Source: an uncultured Clostridia bacterium (GTDB taxonomy: Bacteria > Bacillota > Clostridia > Oscillospirales > CAG-272). Taken from it: a DNA stretch of 9,011 bases. The notes under the pieces were generated by a model. It was not told where the DNA came from, ran no database searches, and worked only from the letters and a program-made list of their open reading frames with translations. Every line of letters starts with the position of its first letter. Within the stretch, counting starts at the first letter, position 1. The stretch spans positions 1 through 9,011 of the forward strand of contig CALCTA010000001.1 of the NCBI GenBank assembly GCA_937893945.1, read 5' to 3'. The translations under genes were made by a program, and so were the position numbers. This document shows positions 1 to 5,566 of this stretch, piece by piece.

Positions 1-791
1 GTCATCTCAAAAAATCCAAGCAGAGCCGCCCCGGCTATCTCGCCTATGCCAACATAGGACAAAAGCTCTCGAAGAACTCCCGTCAGCGCCGAGAAGAATA
101 TCACGAAAGCGCATATAGACACCACCCCCTCGGCTGCTCCCGTAACCGCTCTGACGATAGATGAAAGCACTCCTCGGCGCGCGCTTCTTTCTTCCGCGCA
201 TGAGATAATAAGCGCAGGCGCGTCGCTCCTTTTCTTAAAATAGCTCCGTAAAAGCACACCGACGGCGAGCGAGGAGATTATCTGCGAGGAATAGAGCAAA
301 ATACCGAAATCACGCGAGCCAAAGAGCGAGAGTCCTACCGCGTTTATAAGAAAAGCGGCGCTCGGCCCGTTGCAAAAGCAAAGCAGATGCTCGGTCTCAC
401 TGCGGCTTATCTTCCCCTCCCGATAAAGCGACAGCGCCGCGCGAGTACCCATAGGAAATCCGCAGAGCACCCCCAGCACCAACGCCACACTTCCCTCTCT
501 GCTAACGCCGAACAGTCGCTTAGCGAGCCTGGAGAACGGCATTGCGATCAATTTTGCTCCGCCCGAGCTTACGAGAATATCCGAAAAGACCATAAAGGGA
601 AAAAGCGAGGGTACTACCACGCTGACGCACAGCTTCATTCCCTCGGACATCGCTCCTATCGCGGTATCCGCAAAGCCAAAGGTCAGAAGCAGGGCAAGTA
701 TGCTCAGAACGCAAAAGATGATCTCGCCGCGTGTCATTCCCGTTCTTCCCGGCTCGTCTGTTTTTCGCTTTTTCCCTGCCTTTATGGTCAT
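1..791 (-). CDS. ylbJ: YlbJ-like sporulation integral membrane protein (partial, C-terminus beyond window)
   Basis: Reading the minus strand from ATG 791-789 gives 263 codons without a stop, so the gene runs off the left edge. Bacillus YlbJ is roughly 400 residues, so about the N-terminal two thirds is present. The start has AAAGGAG about 8 bases upstream. A basic N-terminus (residues 4-21) precedes hydrophobic segments near 24-45 and 54-75. Next come CGFPMGTR (110-117), an LCFCNGPSAAF stretch (137-147) and further membrane segments near 161-175 and from about 205. This pattern of glycine/proline-rich motifs between helices fits the nucleoside-recognition 'gate' family to which YlbJ belongs. 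In Bacillus, ylbJ is a sigma-E mother-cell gene needed for normal, resistant spores; it has been linked to dipicolinate handling, with the transported substrate not settled here. It is divergent from yqfCD, which are also sporulation genes, and that supports the call. A generic gate-domain transporter is the alternative. Confidence 0.85.
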   Translation of the reverse strand, partial: MTIKAGKKRKTDEPGRTGMTRGEIIFCVLSILALLLTFGFADTAIGAMSEGMKLCVSVVVPSLFPFMVFSDILVSSGGAKLIAMPFSRLAKRLFGVSREGSVALVLGVLCGFPMGTRAALSLYREGKISRSETEHLLCFCNGPSAAFLINAVGLSLFGSRDFGILLYSSQIISSLAVGVLLRSYFKKRSDAPALIISCAEERSARRGVLSSIVRAVTGAAEGVVSICAFVIFFSALTGVLRELLSYVGIGEIAGAALLGFFEM

Positions 792-816
792 TGTGCCCTC
801 TCCTTTGGCATAAAAT
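786..816 (+). promoter_or_regulatory. Possible sigma-E-like promoter for yqfC-yqfD
   Basis: GCATAAAAT (808-816) is close to the sigma-E -10 consensus GCATACA-T. GGTCATT (786-792), 15 bases upstream, is a partial -35 match and overlaps the start codon region of the divergent gene. A transcript from here would have a leader of roughly 60 bases before yqfC. The yqfCD genes are sigma-E dependent in Bacillus, which makes a promoter here reasonable, but the match is only moderate. Confidence 0.3.
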
Positions 817-843
817 ATTTCAAAAGAGCCACGCTCTCTGCTA

Positions 844-873
844 AATCTTATAGTCGAGGGCGCGGAAATATGC
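844..873 (-). promoter_or_regulatory. Possible sigma-E-like promoter for the ylbJ-like gene
   Basis: On the minus strand, GCATATTT (873-866) is followed after 12 bases by CTATAAGATT (853-844). These resemble the ATA-centred -35 and CATACA-T type -10 elements of sigma-E promoters, but the -10 is imperfect. Transcription would start about 45 bases upstream of the ATG at 791. The call rests on motif resemblance and on the known sigma-E control of ylbJ in Bacillus. Confidence 0.3.
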
Positions 874-886
874 GAGGAGAGAAGAT

Positions 887-1201
887 ATGAAAAAGCAACC
901 CCACGAAGATTCTATCCCAAAAAGCGAGCGCCTTTGCCGACTGCTTGACATTCCCACCGACGCTCTTCCCTTTGGATACTCAATGGAGATACAGGGCAGA
1001 GCTCTGCTAAAGCTCCGCGGCGGCGGTAAGATACTGCTATACACCCCCGAGGAGATAAGGATTGCTCTGCCGAGGGCGAGCGGTTGCACGCTCTCTGTCA
1101 AGGGCTCGCGCCTCTCGTGCGTCAGCTACAATCGCGGTGCTCTCGGCATCGAGGGATGCATCCTCTCGGTAAGCTTCGAGAGCAACGGCAAGGAGAGGTA
1201 A
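887..1201 (+). CDS. yqfC: Sporulation protein YqfC (YabP/YqfC family)
   Basis: This small protein of 104 residues has the usual length of the YabP/YqfC family. After a charged N-terminus of about 25 residues there is one beta-rich domain. Its hallmark pieces are MEIQGRALLKL (33-43), the KILLYTPEEIRI stretch (48-59), and a run of short strands ending in GCILSVSFE. The start ATG has GGAGAG about 8 bases upstream (876-881). Members are made in the mother cell under sigma-E during sporulation; the biochemical role is unknown. The next gene is yqfD, 10 bases downstream, as in Bacillus and many Clostridia, and this conserved pairing is strong support. YabP, the paralogue, is normally beside yabQ and divIC, which are not here. 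Confidence 0.9.
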   Translation: MKKQPHEDSIPKSERLCRLLDIPTDALPFGYSMEIQGRALLKLRGGGKILLYTPEEIRIALPRASGCTLSVKGSRLSCVSYNRGALGIEGCILSVSFESNGKER

Positions 1202-1211
1202 CGCGAGAAAT

Positions 1212-2417
1212 ATGAAAACTAAAATATCCTCTCATCCCCTGCTTTTTCTTACGGGATACCGCCGTCTCAGAGCCGAGAGAGACAATGCAGAGGCTCTGCT
1301 CAATATCTGCTCTCGGCATGGCATTGCTCTCCTTGGCACAGAGCTTTGCGAGGACGGCTTTTATATTTTATGCTCATTTTCACAATCCTTGCGCCTGTTA
1401 AAGCACGCGAGGGAGTGCGACCTGCCTCTCTCGGTGCTCTCCTCTCACGGAATCCCCTCGCTTCTTGTGCGCTACCGCCACAGATACGGCATCGCGTTCG
1501 GCGTCCTTCTCTCGCTCGCGCTCATCTTCCTCTCGGGAAGCGTGGTATGGGACATTCGCATCGACGGCGAGGATAGACTTTCAGAGAATGAGGTGCTCTC
1601 TGCCCTTGAGGAGTGCGGACTCTCGCTCGGCACGCCCCGTCGCTCGATAGATATAGACGCGCTTGAGAACAGAGTGCTGATACTCTCCGACGAGATATCC
1701 TGGATAAGCGTGAATATCATAGGCACTGTCGCGGAGGTGGAGATACGCGAGGTGCAGCTTCCCGACGAACAGTACGGCAGTGAGTTCTTAGCGTCAAACA
1801 TCGTCGCATCGAAGGACGGAAAAATAGTCGGATTTGAGAATATCAAAGGAAATATCGCGGTAGAGATAGGCGAGACGGTCAGAAAAGGACAGCTCTTGAT
1901 AGGCGGAATATACGGCGACGAGGAGAACGGATTTCGCTATACCGCCTCAGAGGGCAGAGTTCTTGCCGAGGTCGAGCGTGAGCTTCTTATAGAAATTCCG
2001 CGCTCCGAGGAGCAGAAGATATACACAGGACAGCAAAAATACGAAAAATCCTTAATTTTTTTCAAAAAAAGAATAAAATTTTTCGCAAACTATAGAAATT
2101 TACCTGCAAGTTGTGATAAAATAGATATAGAAGAATTTTTTCCTGCTCCGAACGGCAAGGAGATACCTATCGGCATATATACCTCGCGCTACGCCGAGTA
2201 TAGATACGAGACAGTCGAGCGCACAGACGACGAGCTTCTTTCACTTGGATACTCACGGCTCGATACGCTTCTTCGCTCAGAGCTTGCAAACTCCGAACTT
2301 CTGTCAAAGGATATAGAGACCGAGATAAGAGAGGACGCACTCGTGCTAAGATGCAAGGTCAGATGCATCGAGGATATCGCAAGCGAGCAGGAAATAAAAA
2401 TAGACGGGCTTCCGTAA
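1212..2417 (+). CDS. yqfD: Sporulation membrane protein YqfD
   Basis: At 401 residues this matches the usual YqfD length (about 400). A soluble N-terminal part (1-90) is followed by a single clear transmembrane segment at about 93-114. The large C-terminal part starts with a POTRA-like stretch at about 116-180 (DGEDRLSENEVLSALEE, then a VEIREV strand). A lipoyl/biotin-carrier-like hairpin follows near 196-232 (ASKDGKIVGF ... VRKGQLLIGG), of the kind seen in membrane-fusion proteins. The C-terminal domain would lie across the membrane from the N-terminus. YqfD is sigma-E controlled and needed for efficient sporulation in Bacillus; its mechanism is not established. GGAGAGG (1192-1198) overlaps the end of yqfC and lies about 13 bases before the ATG, a rather long spacing that suggests translational coupling. 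Codons around 275-315 are unusually AT-rich. Confidence 0.92.
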   Translation: MKTKISSHPLLFLTGYRRLRAERDNAEALLNICSRHGIALLGTELCEDGFYILCSFSQSLRLLKHARECDLPLSVLSSHGIPSLLVRYRHRYGIAFGVLLSLALIFLSGSVVWDIRIDGEDRLSENEVLSALEECGLSLGTPRRSIDIDALENRVLILSDEISWISVNIIGTVAEVEIREVQLPDEQYGSEFLASNIVASKDGKIVGFENIKGNIAVEIGETVRKGQLLIGGIYGDEENGFRYTASEGRVLAEVERELLIEIPRSEEQKIYTGQQKYEKSLIFFKKRIKFFANYRNLPASCDKIDIEEFFPAPNGKEIPIGIYTSRYAEYRYETVERTDDELLSLGYSRLDTLLRSELANSELLSKDIETEIREDALVLRCKVRCIEDIASEQEIKIDGLP

Positions 2418-2435
2418 AGCAGGAAGGAATATCTT

Positions 2436-3470
2436 ATGGAACAAAAAAGCGTAAAAATAGAAAGCTCCGAGCTGACAGCGAGACTTTTCGGCAGCTTTGA
2501 CATCAACACGAGAATGATAGAAAAGGCATTCTCCGTCAGCATCTCCAACAGAAGCGGAGAAGAGGGCGACGCCGTGTCGGTCAAGGGTGAGAATGCCGAG
2601 AGCGTCGATATGGCGGCATCGGCTATAGAATATCTCAAAAAGCTCGCGCGCTCAAACGAAACGCTTACCGAGCAGCAGGTAGGCTACGTTATCTCTATGG
2701 TGCGCGACGGAAAGCGGCAGGAGCTTGAGGACCTTGACGGCGACTGCATCTGCATCACCACACGAGGAAAACCGATAAAAGCAAAGACGGTCGGTCAGAA
2801 GCGATATATCGAGGCTATCTCGAAGAACACTGTCGTTTTCGGCATAGGCCCTGCGGGAACGGGTAAGACCTTCCTTGCCGTCGCTATGGCAGTCCGCGCG
2901 CTCCGTCAGAAGCAGGTCAACAGAATAATACTCACCCGCCCCGCGATAGAGGCAGGCGAGAAGCTCGGTTTTCTCCCCGGCGACCTGCAAAGCAAGATAG
3001 ACCCCTATCTCCGTCCGCTTTACGACGCTATGTTCGAGATGATGGGCGCTGAAAACTATCAGCGACTGCTTGAAAAGGGAGTTATAGAGATAGCACCCCT
3101 CGCATATATGCGCGGAAGAACGCTTGACGATAGCTTTATAATTCTCGACGAGGCGCAGAACGCAACTCCCGAGCAGATGAAGATGTTCTTAACTCGACTT
3201 GGATTTAACTCTAAAGCCGTCGTTACGGGCGACCTCACGCAGACCGACCTGCCGAGCGGTACAAAGAGCGGTCTTGCGACTGCAGTGCGCATCCTCGACG
3301 GCGTTGAGGATATCAAGATACACGAGTTCTCGGACCGCGACGTAGTGCGCCACAAGCTCGTTCAGCGCATAATACTCGCATACGAGGCATACGAGAGAAA
3401 GCAGGCACACGAGGAACGCGACAGAAAGTCCTCGACAAACCGCCAAAGACCTAAAGGAGACAAAAAATGA
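2436..3470 (+). CDS. phoH: PhoH family ATPase (PhoH-like protein)
   Basis: The 344-residue protein has the full PhoH/YbeZ architecture. A small N-terminal KH-like region (about 1-75) precedes a RecA-like ATPase core. The Walker A motif is GPAGTGKT at 138-145, Walker B is FIILDEAQN at 234-242, and VVTGDLTQTDLP (262-273) is the conserved motif after Walker B. The basic tail (321-344) is low complexity. PhoH-like proteins are cytoplasmic ATPases linked to RNA metabolism. In Escherichia coli the homologue ybeZ is encoded with ybeY and the two proteins are functionally linked, and here ybeY likewise follows directly. The start has AGGAAGG (2421-2427) about 8 bases upstream and lies 18 bases after the yqfD stop. 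The stop overlaps the ybeY start (ATGA, 3467-3470), implying coupled translation. Confidence 0.95.
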   Translation: MEQKSVKIESSELTARLFGSFDINTRMIEKAFSVSISNRSGEEGDAVSVKGENAESVDMAASAIEYLKKLARSNETLTEQQVGYVISMVRDGKRQELEDLDGDCICITTRGKPIKAKTVGQKRYIEAISKNTVVFGIGPAGTGKTFLAVAMAVRALRQKQVNRIILTRPAIEAGEKLGFLPGDLQSKIDPYLRPLYDAMFEMMGAENYQRLLEKGVIEIAPLAYMRGRTLDDSFIILDEAQNATPEQMKMFLTRLGFNSKAVVTGDLTQTDLPSGTKSGLATAVRILDGVEDIKIHEFSDRDVVRHKLVQRIILAYEAYERKQAHEERDRKSSTNRQRPKGDKK

Positions 3471-3952
3471 AAGCTAAAAGAATGATATATTTCAACAACG
3501 GACAGGAGTCCTTCCCCATCACCTATTCAATGAAGATGCTCGTCAGACGCGCGGTCGTAGCCTCGCTTGATTACGAGGGCTACGGTGCGGACACCGAGGT
3601 GTCGGTAACATTTACCGACAACGAGGGCATCAGAGCGGTAAACTCTCAGTTTCGTGGAATAGACGCGCCCACCGACGTGCTCTCCTTTCCGCTGACCGAG
3701 TACGAAAGCGCAAGCTTTCCCGTGGCGGACGAGCCCGAGAGCAGCCTTGGCGACATCGTTATCTCGCTTGAGAGAGCCGACGAGCAGGCAGCTGAATTCG
3801 GACACAGCTTTGAGCGAGAGATAGCCTTTCTCACAGTTCACTCGATGCTCCATCTTCTCGGCTACGACCACGTAAACAGCGAGGAAGAGGACGCCGAAAT
3901 GCGCCGCCGCCAGCGTGAGATCCTCGAATCCATGGGACTTGGAGTAAAGTAA
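3467..3952 (+). CDS. ybeY: Endoribonuclease / rRNA maturation factor YbeY
   Basis: The 161-residue protein carries the YbeY signature HxxxHxxxxxH (HSMLHLLGYDH). Its three zinc-binding histidines are residues 125, 129 and 135. Other family blocks are NSQFRGIDAPTDVLSFP (59-75) and LGDIVIS (94-100). YbeY is a metal-dependent protein required for 16S rRNA 3'-end maturation and ribosome quality control, acting in the cytoplasm and interacting with Era in several bacteria. It overlaps phoH by ATGA, and AAAGGAGA (3453-3460) precedes the start. In Bacillus pgpH (yqfF) lies between phoH and ybeY; it is missing here. Length and motifs indicate an intact gene. Confidence 0.96.
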   Translation: MKAKRMIYFNNGQESFPITYSMKMLVRRAVVASLDYEGYGADTEVSVTFTDNEGIRAVNSQFRGIDAPTDVLSFPLTEYESASFPVADEPESSLGDIVISLERADEQAAEFGHSFEREIAFLTVHSMLHLLGYDHVNSEEEDAEMRRRQREILESMGLGVK

Positions 3953-3958
3953 TTCATA

Positions 3959-3968
3959 AGCTTAAGCT
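3959..3968. repeat. 10-base perfect palindrome before the DUF559 start
   Basis: AGCTTAAGCT reads identically on both strands and directly abuts the ATG at 3969, in the place where a ribosome binding site would be expected. It could be chance, an insertion-junction scar or a binding site. Its position at the composition change between ybeY and the AT-rich insert is the only reason to record it. Confidence 0.4.
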
Positions 3969-4343
3969 ATGGAGAGAAAGCAGCTTACAAATACCGCGCG
4001 AATGCTCAGAAAGTGCCTAACGCGGCAAGAAAAGCATTTATGGTATGATTTTTTGCAAACCTATCCAATAAAAATATATAAGCAGAGGATCATAGGAAAC
4101 TACATTGTTGACTTTTACTGTCATCGTGCCAAGCTTGTAATCGAACTTGATGGTTCTCAGCATTATACGAACAAAGGAAAGGAATACGATCAAGCGCGTA
4201 CCGATGAACTTAATGCGCACGGATTGACCGTTATTCGATTTTCAAACAAAGATATAGACGATAGATTTGAGCAAGTGTGCTATATTATTGATGAAACCAT
4301 AAAAACGAGGATAAATAACTCTTGTGAACTCGAAGAAGCATAA
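3969..4343 (+). CDS. DUF559 endonuclease-like protein (Vsr/PD-(D/E)XK fold)
   Basis: This 124-residue protein is a complete single-domain DUF559 member. Family landmarks in order are NTARMLRK (8-15), LTRQEKHLW (18-25, including Glu21), IGNYIVDFYC (42-51, with Asp48), LVIELDGSQHY (56-66, with Glu59 and Asp61), YDQARTDEL (73-81) and LTVIRFSNKDI (86-96). The Asp48 ... Glu-x-Asp arrangement matches the PD-(D/E)XK/very-short-patch-repair nuclease fold assigned to this family. Activity and substrate are not established for most members. The gene is visibly AT-richer than ybeY and era and uses ATA, AAA and ATT codons freely, which suggests acquisition. It begins 16 bases after ybeY, has no convincing Shine-Dalgarno, and a 10-base palindrome fills that gap. 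It sits where dgkA and cdd would be expected and is followed by hairpin repeats, so it may belong to a small mobile unit. Confidence 0.88.
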   Translation: MERKQLTNTARMLRKCLTRQEKHLWYDFLQTYPIKIYKQRIIGNYIVDFYCHRAKLVIELDGSQHYTNKGKEYDQARTDELNAHGLTVIRFSNKDIDDRFEQVCYIIDETIKTRINNSCELEEA

Positions 4344-4387
4344 TTTTTCGAAGATAATATTATTGTGAAACAAGAACAGTTCTTACA

Positions 4388-4436
4388 AAAGGCTCTCCTT
4401 TCAGGAGAGCTGGACGCGTATGCGGACTGAGAGGTC
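4388..4436 (+). repeat. 49-base hairpin repeat, copy A
   Basis: It is identical over all 49 bases to copy B at 4575-4623. It opens with AAAGGCTCTCC and contains a perfect hairpin: GCTCTCCT (4392-4399), a TTC loop, and AGGAGAGC (4403-4410). A second short inverted element, CGC-GTAT-GCG, follows, and the repeat ends in ACTGAGAGGTC. The closing GAGAGG could also pair with the opening CTCTCC, so two competing RNA folds are possible. Repeats of this style recur in gut clostridial genomes as I recall; no database was searched. Confidence 0.9.
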
Positions 4437-4455
4437 TTAGGTTGTTTTATTTCTC

Positions 4456-4504
4456 TCCCTCTCCGTCGGCATTCGCCGCCACCTCTCCCTGAGGGCGAGG
4501 CTTT
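4456..4504 (-). repeat. Diverged inverted copy (C) of the hairpin repeat
   Basis: Read on the minus strand this segment aligns without gaps to copies A and B at about 35 of 49 positions (hand alignment). It shares the AAAG start, the TCAGGGAGAG hairpin region, a CGGC-GAAT-GCCG second hairpin and the GACGGAGAGGG end. It is in opposite orientation to A, so A and C together make a 117-base unit (4388-4504). The imperfect inverted ends of that unit are AAAGGCTC on the left and GAGGCTTT on the right. Confidence 0.75.
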
Positions 4505-4574
4505 ATGTAACTTGCAGATAAAAATCAATCTAAAAATTTTGTTTCAGTTATCATTCAGCGCAAATCATTCCAAC

Positions 4575-4623
4575 AAAGGCTCTCCTTTCAGGAGAGCTGG
4601 ACGCGTATGCGGACTGAGAGGTC
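4575..4623 (+). repeat. 49-base hairpin repeat, copy B, upstream of era
   Basis: This is an exact duplicate of copy A, offset by 187 bases, with the same hairpin (GCTCTCCT 4579-4586 pairing with AGGAGAGC 4590-4597). It has no inverted partner on its right side, so it looks like a solo half-element. It ends 34 bases before the era start codon, so the era leader would carry this hairpin. It contains an in-frame ATG at 4607 that creates a false upstream start for era. Confidence 0.9.
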
Positions 4624-4657
4624 AAATATATACATAAAAAATAAAGGACATAAAAAC

Positions 4658-5545
4658 ATGAAAAGAACTGCATTTATAGCTATAGTAGGCAGACCTAACG
4701 TGGGAAAATCCACGCTTCTTAACGCTATTCTCGGCGAGAAGGTCGCTATCGTTTCAAGCAAGCCCCAGACTACGAGAAATCGTATCACGGGTATATACAC
4801 TAAAGACGAGGATCAATTCGTATTCCTTGACACCCCCGGCATACACTCCCCCAAGAACAGCCTCGGCGAGTTTATGGTAAAGACGGCAGACACCTCGATG
4901 AGAGACGCCGACGCGGTGGTGCTTGTAGTGGATACAGGCAAGGATATCACCTCTGTTGAGGAGAACGTCATCTCCTACCTCAAGAAGAGCGGCATCCCCG
5001 CTATCCTCGCCCTCAACAAGATAGATATGTACGACCGCGAGGTGCTTGCGGCAACAATAAGCAAATACGCCGAGAAGCACGACTTTGTCGCTTTCGTTCC
5101 GATAGCCGCAAAGAAGGGCAAGAACGTTCCTGAGCTGATGGACGAATGCTCCAAGTTTCTTAGCCAGTCCGATTGGTTCTTCCCTGAGGATATGATAACC
5201 GACCAGCCCGAGCGACAGATAGCCGCCGAGATAATCCGCGAGAAGATACTCCGCACGCTCAACAAGGAGATCCCCCACGGAACTGCGGTAGTCATAGAGG
5301 AATTCAAGGACGAGGACACGCTCATCCGCATCCGCGCCGAGATATTCTGCGAAAAGGCTTCTCACAAGGGTATAATCGTTGGCAAGAACGGCGCGTCCCT
5401 CAAGCTCATCGGCACTTACGCCCGAGAGGACCTTGAAAAGCTCTTTGGCACGAAGGTATATCTCAACCTTTGGGTAAAGGTAAAGGAAAATTGGCGCGAG
5501 AGCGCAAGAACTGTAAGCAACTTCGGCTACAGAGAGGATAACTGA
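4658..5545 (+). CDS. era: GTPase Era
   Basis: Era is an essential GTPase that binds 16S rRNA near its 3' end and assists 30S subunit assembly. The 295-residue product has all the family motifs. They are G1 GRPNVGKS (11-18), the switch I block PQTTRNR (36-42), G3 DTPG (58-61), G4 NKID (120-123), and a C-terminal KH domain with GKNG (242-245) and the LNLWVKVKENWR stretch (269-280). In the G5 loop the usual Ser-Ala is Ala-Ala (150-151, IAAKKG), a mild variation. The ATG at 4658 was chosen because AAAGGA (4643-4648) lies 9 bases upstream and the protein then starts MKRTAFIAIVGRPN as in other Era proteins. The open frame extends to an ATG at 4607, but that codon lies inside a repeat and adds 17 residues with no family counterpart. 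recO follows 21 bases later. Confidence 0.97.
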   Translation: MKRTAFIAIVGRPNVGKSTLLNAILGEKVAIVSSKPQTTRNRITGIYTKDEDQFVFLDTPGIHSPKNSLGEFMVKTADTSMRDADAVVLVVDTGKDITSVEENVISYLKKSGIPAILALNKIDMYDREVLAATISKYAEKHDFVAFVPIAAKKGKNVPELMDECSKFLSQSDWFFPEDMITDQPERQIAAEIIREKILRTLNKEIPHGTAVVIEEFKDEDTLIRIRAEIFCEKASHKGIIVGKNGASLKLIGTYAREDLEKLFGTKVYLNLWVKVKENWRESARTVSNFGYREDN

Positions 5546-5566
5546 TAAACTAAGCAAGAGGTATTT

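Larger units (their letters stand above)
4388..4504. mobile_element. Possible MITE-like palindromic element formed by copies A and C
   Basis: Copy A (plus) and copy C (minus) face each other across 19 AT-rich bases, giving a compact unit with imperfect terminal inverted repeats and internal secondary structure. It has no coding capacity of its own. That is the layout of a miniature inverted-repeat or REP-pair element. No clear target-site duplication is visible: the flanks are TTAC on the left and ATGTAAC on the right, which look more like an extension of the inverted ends. The mobile status is inferred. Confidence 0.45.
4344..4657. other. Non-coding, AT-rich stretch with hairpin repeats between the DUF559 gene and era
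   Basis: These 314 bases hold no credible gene. They contain three copies of one hairpin repeat (4388-4436 plus, 4456-4504 minus, 4575-4623 plus) separated by AT-rich sequence, then the era ribosome binding site. I see no convincing promoter or intrinsic terminator, because none of the hairpins is followed by a proper T-run. Reading frames across it are made of repeat sequence. All genes around it point the same way, so the stretch is probably transcribed as part of the operon and would form RNA hairpins. Confidence 0.75.

Noticed and set aside
387..890. A 167-codon plus-strand open frame near the left end
   Set aside because: It overlaps the ylbJ-like gene on the other strand, its product is Arg/His/Ser-rich with no domain, and the minus-strand frame shows clear membrane-protein motifs.
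4481..4510. An intrinsic terminator after the DUF559 gene formed by copy C
   Set aside because: The CCTC-CCC/GGG-GAGG hairpin is followed only by CTTTATG, without a real T-run, so termination would be weak at best.
4280..4528. An 82-codon minus-strand reading frame across the repeats
   Set aside because: It is made of repeat sequence and the antisense of the DUF559 gene end, has low-complexity Ser/Arg/Gly content, and lacks a supported start. It is an artefact of the repeats.
4388..4623. A short CRISPR array
   Set aside because: There are only three copies, one is inverted and strongly diverged, the spacers are of unequal length (19 and 70 bases), and no cas gene is present.
4624..4640. A sigma-A promoter for era in the TATACAT stretch after copy B
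   Set aside because: A -10-like TATACA exists at 4629-4634, but the matching -35 position (about 4606-4611) reads TATGCG, so there is no credible promoter.
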